A DNA stretch of 64,000 bases from Pycnopodia helianthoides (Eukaryota > Echinodermata > Asteroidea > Forcipulatida > Asteriidae), in assembly GCA_032158295.1 (NCBI GenBank), contig CM063246.1, positions 16,217,168 through 16,281,167 of the forward strand. Direction: 5' to 3'. A program made the translations under genes and the position numbers. The notes under the pieces were generated by a model. The model was not told where the DNA came from, made no database searches, and saw only the letters and a program-made list of their open reading frames with translations. Shown here piece by piece: positions 34,441-45,599 of the stretch; within the stretch, counting starts at the first letter, position 1, and the number at the start of each line of letters is the position of its first letter.

Positions 34441-35820
34441 AAAAGTGTGAACCTTTTAGGAGTAGGTAAAGACAAAAGGCCAGCCTGGACAAATAGGTCG
34501 AGGGATTAAGAGCTGGGCTTCCTTGGACAAAGCATAGTAGAAATGAAATATAGGTGAAAAACATTTTTAAAACTTCAAAGTGGACAACATATTTTTGTAA
34601 CATACTTGGTTTGTTGTACTGAGGTTTGGTGGTCATCAAGCATGCCATGCAGCGCAGCTACTCATTTGAGTGAATGCCTGGGGGGAAAAAGTCTGCGTGA
34701 AAAAGAGCTTTACAACCAGTGTTCCGCACTGGATCGAAGTTGCTTTCATCAATGATTTGTTAGTTTTTGGCAGGGTGGTCAATTACTTTGGCAGGACGGC
34801 CAATTCTTGGGCAGGGAGACTTTAAATTTTTGGAGGGCGGCCAGCCCTCCCAAAACCCCACAAGTGGAGAACACTGTTAATGACATGTTGTTCAACATCA
34901 ATAAATAACAAAGTAACAACATTTTGTTTGTCCAAATACAATGTTAATGGGAAGTATACTGGAAGAAGTAGTAAGCTTTAAATAAAATATTCCTCATTGA
35001 ATATGTGATGAAAGCCTGTTCAACATTTTACACAACAGACAGAAATAAACATTCAATTTCAAAAGCAAAAGTCAACAGTTCACTTTTTAACACTCGAGGC
35101 ATATAATTACAGCACATCTTTTGACTCAACAATAGGTTGTATAGTATTTCTGAAAAGTGGTCTCTGAGGACCATCCTGCGGTCTTTAATGTATCTGAGAT
35201 CGGTAGTCCAAATTTATTTGCTGCTGGATGTACATGTAGCAGCCGTGCAAGTTGAGTGTGCTTTGAGTTCTAATGTACCCACTCCAACCTGACTCAAATG
35301 ACCACACCCATCAATTGTGTCCTTACTGACCTCAGAGTGTTGGAGTGTGTTACTGATCAAAGTTGATGTTCCCTTGTTTTCTGAAGACTTCAGTCCTGGA
35401 TATGCAGTGTTTTAAGTATTTGTACACACATAGTCTCCTATCTGCAGGATAAGCTTTCAGCTGAACAGTTAGTCCTGTGTTGCCTGAACAACTTTGTTTC
35501 ACAAGATCCATGATCGTGAAAACTGCTGTACTAGCTTTCAGCTGTAAACAGTCCAAACAAATCTTATGCAGTGTTTGGGTTCTTTTTGCAGTGCTCAGTG
35601 TGATTAGCATAGTTTCAAAGTTAAATCTTTCATTGGAAGTGTGACTGCTGGAGATAACTTGCGTAAGTAGTCAATTACTCTTTCCACATCCGATACAAAA
35701 CTTTTTTGAGGTGCTGGCTGTCTTAGAGTATAAACACCTTTCAGGAATCATGTGATGAAGGGTCGTGTTCCAACTGTTGCATCTCCGCCAACACAGCAAA
35801 GGAAGAGAGTGCACTGTGTG
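34441..35820. other. Intron sequence with no recognised feature
   Basis: No gene or clear repeat. The right end may contain CR1 3' untranslated sequence. Confidence 0.4.
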
Positions 35821-35906
35821 CAACCTTAAGTAAACTGTAGCTGAGTCCGAGCTCATACTCACCGTAACTCACAGTAGCGCCGCTTATCTGGTCGAGGCAG
35901 GTAGGC

Positions 35907-38393
35907 GGCTTAAGGGCAAGTGAGCCCAACTGGCTCTTTGTTAGCCCCTTTGAAAACATCATACAGTCTCTTAAACATAGCCTGTACTACGTGGGCTGGG
36001 AGGGTGTTCCAGTGGGTGATTGTTCGATATGTAAAAAAAATTCTTTCTGATATTTAGATTGCAGTGTTTCTTCCTGATTTTCAGTTGGTGACCCCTAGTT
36101 TTGGAATTTGTTGCCAGCTCGAAGAAGAAATTTGCTTGTATGTCTTCTTTCCCAGTCAATATTTTGTACACCTCAATGAGGTCCCCTCTAAGGCGTCTAT
36201 CTTCAAGGGTGGTAAGGCCGAAGGTCAACAATCTATCCTCAGAATCAGTGTTCTTTAAAGCAGGAACTAGTTTAGTTGCTCTTCATTGCACACCTTTGAT
36301 AAGCTTTATACCCTTGATGAATTGGGGAGACCACGTTTGCACCGCAAATTCTAAGTGGGGTCTTACCAAGGCTAAATAAAGGCACTTAACGACTTCAACT
36401 GATCTATGTGAAAAACCCAGGATTCTATTTGCCCTGCTGACAGCTGCTGCACACTGTTTGCTGGGTTTGAGAGAGGTATGCACAATTACTCCAAGGTCCT
36501 TCTCTTCCTCAACTGCCTGCAAGACATGTCCTCCAATTTGGTAAATGTTAAATGACATCTGCCAGACCTAGGACCAACCCTCCAACTTATTGAGATCTCC
36601 CTGAAGTTTACTGGCGTCTTCCACAGACTCTACAATTCCAAATAACTTTGTGTCGTCAGCAAATTTGAGGATCGATGATTCAACTTCTGTATCAATGTCA
36701 TTCACGTAAATCAAGAATAAGACCGGCCCAAGTACCGACCCTTGTGGGACACCACTGGTAACTGCTAACCAACTAAATTTTGCTCCATTTACCACCACTC
36801 GCTGACTTCTATTTGATAGCCAGTTTGTTATCCACTGCCAGACAGCTCCATCAATGCCATGAGCCTTCACTTTGGACATCAGCCGTAGGTGTGGGACCTT
36901 GTCAAATGTCAAGTTTACAGAGTTGTGAGGTAAGGCTGATGACAGGTCTATAGTTGGCAGGACTACTTTTTATTAGGGCCTTTCTTGTAAATTGGGCTAA
37001 CATTCGCTTCTTTCCAGTTCGGTGGAACAAAATCTTTCTCCAGTGACCTTTGGAACAGTCGAGGTAGTGGTTCAGCTATGAGGGCTGATGTTTCCTTCAA
37101 AATCCGTGGACTCAATCCATCCGGGCCTGGAGCTTTATTAACCTTCATTGCAAGGATTTTCTTTTCGACAATTGCAGGACTGAAGTAGACTTCACTCAGT
37201 TTGTCGTTCACATCACCTAGAAACTCCAAAGTGGGTTCGGGTAAGTTAGATAGATTTTCCTTCGTGAAAACTGAGGCGAAGTATTGATTTAAAACCTTGG
37301 CTGTAGTGTTGTCCTCTGTGATGGCATTTCCATCATTATCATTAAAAGCCCAACTGAGTCTTTAGTCTTAGTCTGTGATCTGACGTAGCTATAGAAGGAT
37401 TTAGGATCTTTCCTGCAATTCTCTGCCAGCTTCTTCTCAAAATCTCTCTTCGCTTTTCTCACTTTCTGGTCCATTTCTTGTGCTCAAGGTACTGTAGTCC
37501 TTAAAGTCACGAGAAGCCTGACACTTTATCCACGTTTTTCTCTTCTTTCTCACAAGTCTAATTTGACGTTTTCTCATATACATGTACAGAGGTTTAGTCC
37601 TTTTACGGTGTATCTTCTTTGGGATGCAACAGTTCAAGGCCGAATTATTTGTACCCTGGAGTGACCATACTAATTCTGTTGGTTGATCATCAGATACAGT
37701 CTCCCAAATTGTCCTACTCAAGATCTGTCTGAATTTGCCAAAATCTGCTCTGGTGTAGTCAAATACCCATTCTTTAGACTCCTTTATTTGGTCAACGCAC
37801 AAATCGATTTTGAGGATGATTTGGTCACTTGCTCCCACTTTACCGCATACTTTTATACTTCTAACCATATCTTGCTCAGTAGTAAGGACCAGATCAATGA
37901 TATTTCCTCCTCTAGTTGGAAAGTTGACGTGCTGCACGAGGAAGTTGTCCTGAGCATAATCTAAAAATGCCTGTCCATCAGCATTTCCGTGGAGTACTTA
38001 CCAATCGATTCCTGGGTAATTAAAGTCTCCAAGGAAGACCACAGGACAGTTTCTCTTCAAGGCAGCATCCATCTATGGAAACATATTTGAAGTATTTATG
38101 TCATCGCTGTTCGGTGACCGATATAACACTCGGAATAAAACTCTGTTTGCAATGCCTGTATAAGATGGTTTTACGTCAGCCCAGGTGGAGTTAGTAAACA
38201 TATGGTCAGCAAAAAAATCATTTGTTGTTGCCTCCAGGTTTTTCGCTGAAGTAGAGCAACACCCCTCCCCCTCTACCATCAGAGGTGTTGACATGGTCTT
38301 GCCTAAATGGTTTACTAAAACCAATGATTCTCAAGAAAGCATCATGCATGTCTTCATTGGTCCAAGATTCTGTAATTGCTATGATGTCTGGTC
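35907..38393 (-). pseudogene. CR1-type ORF2: endonuclease remainder, reverse transcriptase and C-terminus
   Basis: In translation order: RPDIIAITESWTNEDMHDAF, YRSPNS, VVFLGDFNYPGIDW (GDFN), FPTRGGNIIDLVLT and GASDQIILK (D/H region partly altered) of the endonuclease; then KVNKAPGPDGLSPRILKE, VPPNWKEANVSPIYKKG, a TFDKVPH block, VTSGVPQGSVLGPVLFLIYV, FADDTKLFG, KDLGVIVHTSLKPSKQC and LVRPHLEFAVQTWSP of the RT; then LTTLEDRRLRGDLIEVYKIL and TRGHQLK of the C-terminus. Stops and frameshifts occur near 38040, 37440-37480, 36960, 36565 and 36280. All catalytic blocks are still readable. Confidence 0.85.
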
Positions 38394-38600
38394 TCGTTCA
38401 CGCATTTTCTGTATCTGCACCCACTCTCTGGAACTCTCTTCCTTTACATATCCGAGCTACAAAGTCTCTGGACATTTTCAAAACATTGCTAAAAACTCAC
38501 CTATTCAATATTTCTAAGATTGACTTTCTGTTTGTTTTTTTACCACTTGATTTTGCCGACACGTTTATGTAAATCTGTTTTATTCAATGTGCTCTTATTT
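38394..38600 (+). pseudogene. 3' tail of a second LINE, opposite strand
   Basis: The plus strand reads AFSVSAPTLWNSLPLHIRAT followed by SLDIFKTLLKTHLF, the conserved last 40 residues of many CR1/L2-like LINE ORF2 proteins. It begins abruptly at the junction with the CR1 copy and is strongly 5'-truncated. It stays open for about 55 residues. Confidence 0.75.
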
Positions 38601-40440
38601 CTTTCTAAGCCACGTAATTTGTAATTAGCTGTTCCAAACTTTCAGTCGGAACAGCAATCTTAATCGTCGAGATTTAAATTTTTTTTCTCTATTATTATTC
38701 TTTCTAGCCCAAACCCCATTGACTTAACGTATGACTTTTCTGACCGCCATAACTCAATTTTAGGGAAATAAAACACCAGTCAAATTGTATACCATATGGA
38801 AGCTTGGGCCTCGACTTAGTTTCTAAAATGTCGCTAGATTAAAATTTGTAATTAATAAACAACGTTTTAATGAGGTGAATATTTAATTAGTCAATCTTGT
38901 ATCAATCATAGCTCGAGAAGTATACATCCGATCCACAATTTTGTTTCAGTTTTAGACTTCTGGAATACTGTAGATGTGCTTTCCGGCCTAAAATTACCGA
39001 CAACACAATGACGTCATTTATTGCGCGATTTGTATCTGTGTACAAAACATATGGCGCTAAAAGTGTAACAATTTTAGCTGGTCAAAAACACAAATTTTTT
39101 CTGAATAAGTTAATTGTTAGTTTTCTAAATCACATATAGTGTTTTGAAAGTTATATGCTTTTATTTAAGAGACATTACAGGCCATTTAAAATAATCAAAT
39201 ACAATGTAGTTTCACGATAATTAACGATAAGATTGGTAAATCTGACCCCATGAAACAAACTGTATTGCGCAATCACGGCAATGTGTCGGAGATTGTGCCG
39301 CTGTTTATTCCTAACCGAAGGTGGACCAATTGGTTTGTACACACCCTATTGGATTTGTGCGTGACCAACATATGATATGAAAAGTTCGGGTGGTTTTTTT
39401 TAAAAGGCATTTGATTGGGATAAGTTACAAACCATCGTGTACCTTATAAAATTTATTAGTTTGAAAAACACATTTTTGTTACTGTGACGTCATCAGTAAT
39501 TAAAAGCTTTAATTAGTTAATCTTTGCAGCACCATATCTCAAGAAGTAGACATCCGATTTTCAAACTTTTTTTAGTTATAGACCCCTTGGGCATCGGGGT
39601 TAACGTGACCCCATGTTGACCTTTAGCTCCTGGTGAACCGGAAGTGCGACCATATCTCAAGAACTACGCACCCGATTTTCAAACTTTTTTCAGTTATAGA
39701 CCCCTTGGGCATCGGGGTTAACGTGACCCCATGTTGACCTTTACTTCCGGGTCAACCGGAAGTGGGACCATATCTCAAGAACTACACAACTGATTTTCAA
39801 TTTCTTTTCAGTTTGAGATCCTTTGATCATTAAAAAATTTACTTTTTGTTACTGTAACCCCTTGATGACCTTAACTTCCGGGTCAACCGGAAGTGCGACC
39901 ATATCTCAAGAACTACACAACCGATTTTCAATTTCTTTTCCGTTTGAGACCCTTTGATCAACAAAAATTTACTTTTTGTTACTTTACTTCTGGGTCAACG
40001 AAAGTGGGACCATATCTCAAAAAGTACACACCCAATTTTTAATTCCTTTTCAGTTATAGACCCTTTGAGCATTGAAGATTGAACTTGGGTTACCGTGACC
40101 CCATGTTGACCTTTACTTCCGGGTCAACCAGTAGTTGGACAAATATCTCAAGAACTACACAATTGATTTTAAATTTCTTTTAAGTTATAGATCCTTTGAG
40201 CATTAAACATTGAACTTCGGTTACCATGACCCCTTGTTGACCTTTCCTCCCGGTCCAAACAGGAAGTTAAAATATCAAAAATCATATATCCTGAACCACA
40301 TGTCACAAAATCATAATCTTTGTGATGATTGCTAGCTTGATACAGAGCGTTTAATCAAATTAAAACAAAACGGAACAGCTATGTGTTTGTTCAAAAACAC
40401 CTAAGGTCTAGTTTTTTTTGTTACTCTCTCTCTGTTTTTT
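38601..40440. repeat. Non-coding repeat element with hairpin end and about six 120-bp units
   Basis: A perfect 8-bp stem (GCTGTTCC, 12-nt loop, GGAACAGC) lies at 38628-38655, and GGAACAGCT recurs at 40372-40380, giving a 9-bp inverted pair with AGCTGTTCC at 38627-38635. Between 39530 and 40270 a unit starting CATATCTCAAGAACTACAC recurs near 39530, 39651, 39769, 39900, 40010 and 40142. Each carries GTTGACCTTTACTTCCGGGT and a GGAAGT motif, related to the block at 8301-9860. TGACGTCA occurs near 39007 and 39484. No coding. Confidence 0.7.
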
Positions 40441-40479
40441 TGTTTGGTTTTTATGCGCCTCGGAATAAGTTTAGTCTTA

Positions 40480-43294
40480 GATAGATGGCACTTTACAAGT
40501 TTTTAATTATTGTTATTATTATTTCATCTTATCACAGCATGCAAAAGAAAGATTACATTTTCATTTGTGCCGGTTACTCCTCGGCACAAAGTCAGGCTAC
40601 GTCCCGTAGCCTTAGATCTCAAGGGTCTTTCTCAGGATCCTCGCTGTTCCCAAAAGCGCCGCCTTCTGTAACAGATCTATCCTCACATTTGTCCCTATTT
40701 CATCTAGATGTTTCCCCAGTGCTTTGGGAATGGTGCCAAGTGCTCCAACAACCACAGGGACTACTTTCACTTTCACCTGCCAAATCTTACGGAGCTCCCT
40801 GGCCAGGTCTTGGTACTTGTGGATCTTTTCCGTCTCCTTCGAAGCTACCCTGATATCACCCGGCACAGCTATGTCAATGAGATGACACATCTTTGTCGTC
40901 TTATCTAAGACTACAACATCCGGACGCCTATGTTCTATAACATGATCAGTCTGAATGTTACAATCCCAGAGAATCTTGACCTGGTCGGTCTCTACAACTT
41001 TCTCCGGAACGTGGTCGTACCATTTCGCATGCACTTGGATACCATACTTCTTACACAGATCCCAGTGAATAACCTTGGCCAACTTGTCATGTCTTCCTTT
41101 GTACTCCGTCTGGGCCATCATACTACATTCGCTGACAATATGAAATATAGTCTCTTCTGCCTTGTAACACATTCTGCACATAGGAGAGACGTTTGCTTTC
41201 TCTATCCTTGCCTTCATAACATTTGTCCTTAGTGACTGGTCTTGCGCCGCAGTAATCAAGCCCTCGGTTTCCTTCTTTAGTTCTCCGCTCTTTAACCAAT
41301 TCCATGACTTAGGGCTCGCTACCTCTTCAGTACATCTCAAGAACCGGCCATGAAGTGGCTTGTTCCTCCTATCTTGATGTCTTTCCTCTTTCTTTCCCCT
41401 CTTGTACTCCTTCGGCCCAACTTCGTCTTCCCTCGTGTACTTTTGGGCAACCATCAACAAGTTCTCCTCGGTCCTCCTAATATGACAATGCAAGCTCCTG
41501 AGCTCGATGTTAACACTGTCTGCCACGCTCAGTAACCCCTTCCGCCCTCTGACCTCGGAAGATAGAGTCTGCTGACATTTGACCGCGGATGTAGCATGCC
41601 ATGCATGGTCATCAGTTTCCTTGTTCTCCTGTCCGTGACATCTAGATCTTCCTTGGTCCACCCCACAATACCCCCACTGTACCTCATCAAAGACACGGCC
41701 CACGTGTTAATCGCCTTAATCATGTTCCCCCCGTTCAGTTTCGACTTTAAACATTTCTTCACCCGCCTGATGTATTCTGCCCTCAGCCTTACCTTTGATT
41801 CCTCGTGAAGCACATGGTCCGATTCAAGAACACCAAGATACCGATAACTCTCCTCCTCGCCTAGAGCCCTCATCTGTGCACCATCTGGCAGAGCGATGCC
41901 ATCGGAATGTACCCTCTTTCGCCTCTTTATGGCCATTGAAGCACATTTCTCCAGACCGAACTGCATCCCGATGTCATCACTGAAAATCCTGACGGTCTGC
42001 ACCAGAGAATCGATCTCCGCCTCATTCTTTGCAAACAACTTTAAATCGTCCATAAAAAGCAGATGGTTGATCTTACATCCGTCCTTCTTCAGTACATAAC
42101 CTGCGCTCACCTTCCTCAGAATCATCGACAGGGGCATCAGTGCCAGAACAAACAGCAGTTGAGACAGAGAGTCACCTTGAAAATACCTCTTCTTATGCAT
42201 ACCTTGCCCAGACTATCGTCGTTGGCTGTCAGATTTGTTCGCCACGTCTTCATGCTCCCACCTAAAAGACGTTTTACTGCATCAGCCACTCCAACCATAT
42301 CCAGACATTCCATTATCCATGTGTGCGATACCATGTCATACACCTTCTTGTAGTCGATCCACGCCATTGCCAAATTAGTCTTTCTGCTCCTGCAATCCTT
42401 CAGTACAGCCTTGTCAATGATAAGTTGATCTTTCGTACCTCTGGACCGCTTCTTACAGCCTTTCTGCTCCTCTGGAAACAACTTCTGGTCATCCATATGG
42501 CGATAGAGGTCTTCTGCAATCATACTGGTCAAGAGTTTATACATCACAGGTAAGCACGTGATTGGTCTATAATTACTCACAATGTTACCTTTCTTGACAT
42601 TCTTAATGATCAGAACCGTTCTTGCCTCAGTCATCCAAGATGGGACCTTACCCTGTACTAAACAGTCTTGCAGTTGTAGGGCCATTCGCTCATGCAAACT
42701 ACGGAAGTTCTTCAACCAGTACCATGCACTTGGTCCGGACCCGGGGCTTTCCAATTTGGCACTTTCTTTACCTGTCTCTTTACCTTGTCCACGTCTGGAA
42801 CCCTTCTTGCTGCTGTACCCCTCTCAATTCATCTTTCACATTCGTTAGCCATTCCGCTTGTCGGTTGTGCTGTATTGGATGGTCCCAAATACTACCCCAG
42901 AAAGTTTTTGCCTCTGCTGGCCTCGGGCCCACTTGTGTGCTGTCATTCTTTCCGTCTAATTCCTTAAAAAACCGACGCTGATTGGTGTTAAATAGCCTAT
43001 TTTGGTGAAACTGCTTGACCCTATCAACATACCTCTTCACCTTTGCAGCCTTAGCCTTTACCCTTTGCTTAATCTCCTCTATGACAACATTCACCCCCTT
43101 ACCTTTGACAATATACTTTGTCATGATTGTATTCCTCAAGTCTGGACCCTTTATTAAACCCTTTTTCATTTGTTCTATTCTACTGAGGTCTTTTCGTAAT
43201 TCTTTAATTTGACCGTCCAGACGACGTTTCCACCATGGTGTACTGTTTTCCTGTTTTGATTGCGAAGCCTTCACACCTAACTTTTCCCCTACTA

Positions 43295-43300
<6 letters not shown>
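40480..43300 (-). mobile_element. RLE-type LINE (R2/R4-group), next to TAA repeats on both sides
   Basis: A minus-strand non-LTR element with a C-terminal restriction-like endonuclease, lacking an apurinic endonuclease. Its 5' side abuts a (TTA)n run at 43297-43326, and its 3' untranslated region ends in AAATAATAATAACAATAAT near 40495-40525. Known: Dong and other R4-clade RLE LINEs insert into TAA repeats. Its position between CR1 halves shows it is part of the later insertion cluster. Confidence 0.75.
40612..43300 (-). pseudogene. RLE-LINE polyprotein: RT, CCHC finger and restriction-like endonuclease
   Basis: The N-terminal part has PWWKRRLDGQIKELRKDLS. The RT shows VRTVLI-type strands, GNIVSNYRPITCLPVMYKL, AWIDYKKVYDMVSHTWI, GIF and QGDSLSQLLFVLAL across a frameshift near 42190, and LLFMDDLKLFAKN with the aspartate pair. 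Downstream are YRYLGVLESD, a CCHC-type finger (CRMC...H....C) near 41120-41175, and the nuclease core RRPDVVVLDKTTKMCHLIDI (PD...D) near 40890-40935, followed by KYQDLARELRKIW. Frameshifts lie near 42780, 42190 and 41530-41700. A complete C-terminus and a stop at 40612 are kept; the N-terminus looks truncated. Confidence 0.85.
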
Positions 43301-43325
<25 letters not shown>

Positions 43326-43326
43326 G
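43297..43326. repeat. (TTA)n microsatellite at the insertion boundary
   Basis: About ten TTA units lie between the CR1 endonuclease start and the RLE-LINE. On the minus strand they read as a run of Asn codons, an artefact of the junction. Confidence 0.9.
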
Positions 43327-44921
43327 TTATCACACACTAGGTCTTTTAGTTCTTCCATCTTATTTTTTATACTCTGGGCGTTCGTGTATAACACTCTCAA
43401 ATTATGTTTAATAGACAAGGGAGAATCATTGCAGGTTATATTAGCCTTCCTTTCATCAAAATCAACAAGTGCATCTTCCTTGCCAACCTCATCATCCCTG
43501 TCGTCATCATAATCATCATCGGTGACATCAACAATGCTCTCTTCACCATCATCCAAGTCGATCTCATTGACAGAATTATCACTGGAACTTTCCTGAATTT
43601 CAGGAACAAGGTCAGGGTAACTGGTTGGATCATCTGCATCCAATGTGTATCTAGATGTCGTAATGGCATCGGTGTAGTTTAATGGTGCTACATATAATAA
43701 GTGCTCTTCGTCTATCTGATGTGTAGTTCCATGACTTTGGAGTTCAGTGCTGGCATGTAACTGGTTGGTTACATGTTGTGCTTGACCGTGCAGAAACTCA
43801 ATTGCAGGTGCTTCACTATTTACATTTGTGTAGCTACTTAGTTTTTTTTACCCCCGTTGGGTCCCTCGCTGGGAGTGGGACATTCTTTCCCATAGGATAA
43901 AGGAGACTGATTTCTTGTGATAATTTTACCTCTAAATATCACTATGCTCATCTTACCATCATCCCTCCTTCCCTTCAGTTCCTGTCTGAGGGTATGGTCT
44001 AATTCTCGCTGGATTCTAGTAAGGTCTGGGGCAATGTAAATATTTCTTAAAAAATCATCATCAGCCATCATGAGTTTCTTAGCATTTTTTAGTATTTCAT
44101 GCTTCTTACTTACATCCTCTAACACTACTCTCAGCAATCTATCGTGGTCATTTGCAACTCCAGGTCCCCTGGTTCGTCCTATTCTTTACATTTCTTTGAT
44201 TGTTACCTCTTGCACTCCGATATGATCCCACACTTTGTTCAAAGACACTTATTCGTTACCATCCTCTTTGCAGTTCCTTATTATGACATTGCTTTTCCTT
44301 CCCAATCTTTCAACCATTTCGCGGATTTTTCCTTCTTGACCTATTTCTTCTCCCCCTCAACAGCCTCTGGATGCTCTTGGACTAGTAGTAATGCTACATT
44401 CTTCTTTAAGTCAGTTACATCAGTCTGGAGGGTTGAGATGTTCGTATTCACCGCCTTCATTTCCGTCTCCATTATTGCTTGTGATCCCTTGACATCTATC
44501 AACTCAATGGCCATTTTATCTTGTTTTGTTCTTATGCCTTTCAGTTCTCTGAGTAACGGAATATCCTTAGGGCAATTCTTGCAAGTATATGTAATACATT
44601 CATTGTCCGATGTTGTACAAATCCGCTCAAATATTGGTACACTCAAGGCATTCCCAACATGTACACAGCTCGCATTGGAGACCTTTATCATCGGAGTTTA
44701 TTAATACAGTTACATTTCATGCAATATGTTACCTCCAGAATGTCGGTCATCTCCACATTAGTCGTTTTCTGTTTCCCTGCTGTTCTGTTGGATCTATTCG
44801 TACTTTATACCAAGTCGATTGTTCTGTCGGATTGACTGCTGTTTGTGGTAGTTCTACTGCTAGATCTACCTCCTTTAGCTTTCTGGCTCATTCTGTTTGC
44901 CTTATGGCTTTTGTCTGCCAT
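43327..44921 (-). pseudogene. CR1-type ORF1 with PHD-like finger, plus start of ORF2
   Basis: ORF1 can start at 44921 (MADKSHKAN, basic). Near 44620-44690 a GLQCELCTCWECLECTNI stretch gives a C-x2-C...W...C pattern like the PHD-type finger of CR1/L2 ORF1 proteins. A coiled-coil-prone stretch (METEMKAVNTNISTLQTDVT) follows near 44430-44480. Next come LRNIYIAPDLTRIQRELDHT and QELKGRRDDG near 43930-44040, typical of the single-strand nucleic-acid-binding part. ORF2 starts by 43400 with RVLYTNAQSIKNKMEELKDL. Several stops and frameshifts (near 44800, 44700, 44340, 43838) make it non-functional. Confidence 0.75.
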
Positions 44922-45089
44922 CTCTCAATCCTTGGGTTGGCCAAGTTTTCGCAAAAACAAAATCCCAAGACCACAACAAAAAATCAGGAAGATAAAAGTA
45001 CCACTAATACCATCACAGAAACTTTCCAGAATCATATATAGCCTTTTTAGGGTTGGATGTCGTTGCAGGCCCGAGAATTTAATGGATTT

Positions 45090-45540
45090 TAAAAACAAAA
45101 ATTGGAACAGAAAAAAAGCAAAACACCATCTTGAAGAGCGCCCTCACTACAGTGGTACTGATCAGAGCCTATTAAAAAGGTTACAATAAGAACTGCATCT
45201 GCTTGCAAAGTATAAGGTTTCCTGATATGGCAAAAGTGACGCCATAGTTCAATGTATCCATTGTACTGTTTCCTAGTTGAATGCCGCCAGGATGATAGGA
45301 TGATATCTGTATTTGTCTGTTTTTCATGTTGCACTGTCTGCCTAAAAAGAAGTTCCAGCATCGCCACCAGTTTTCCAGCCAGCAGCATGAAAACACTTAT
45401 TCATGAAGTTTACGGGATTGTATCCATTAGTTGGGTAAGGGTGATAGTTACCTCTCTGCGTTCCAGCAACACGCAACACCCCAACTGTTGCTTTTTGCTC
45501 CTCTCGGAGCTCCTTGTTTGCCATAGTCGTCGCCAAACAG
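45090..45540 (-). pseudogene. DIRS-type tyrosine recombinase, N-terminal domain fragment
   Basis: The minus strand reads YPTNGYNPVNFMNKCFHAAG and then, in a shifted frame, LSSWRHSTRKQYNGYIELW followed by RHFC. The SW.xSTRKQYxxYIxxWxxFC pattern is the SAM-like core-binding domain of DIRS-type retrotransposon recombinases. The catalytic domain is missing, cut off at 45090 where CR1-associated sequence begins. Confidence 0.6.
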
Positions 45541-45599
45541 CATTTGCGTGACCTTGGTTGATTGTTTGCACAAATGGGAAAATTTCTGGTCCGTGCCTG

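Larger units (their letters stand above)
35830..45060 (-). mobile_element. CR1-type LINE split by a later 4.9 kb cluster of insertions
   Basis: ORF1 and the first residues of the ORF2 endonuclease lie at 43327-44921. The rest of ORF2 lies at 35907-38393. The two parts meet in frame: the left part ends at LVCDN and the right part begins at RPDIIAITESW, which is continuous in the CR1 endonuclease pattern. So 38394-43326 entered the element after it had inserted. The element is minus strand, the same sense as the host gene, in intron 3. Limits at both ends are approximate. Confidence 0.8.

Noticed and set aside
42780..43643. A 287-codon minus-strand ORF with a poly-Asn run as a host gene
   Set aside because: It is a chimera: CR1 ORF1/ORF2 sequence, a (TTA)n run read as Asn, then RLE-LINE sequence.
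43404..44704. Plus-strand open frames over the CR1 ORF1 region
   Set aside because: They are shadows of the minus-strand CR1 ORFs, which carry the recognisable motifs.
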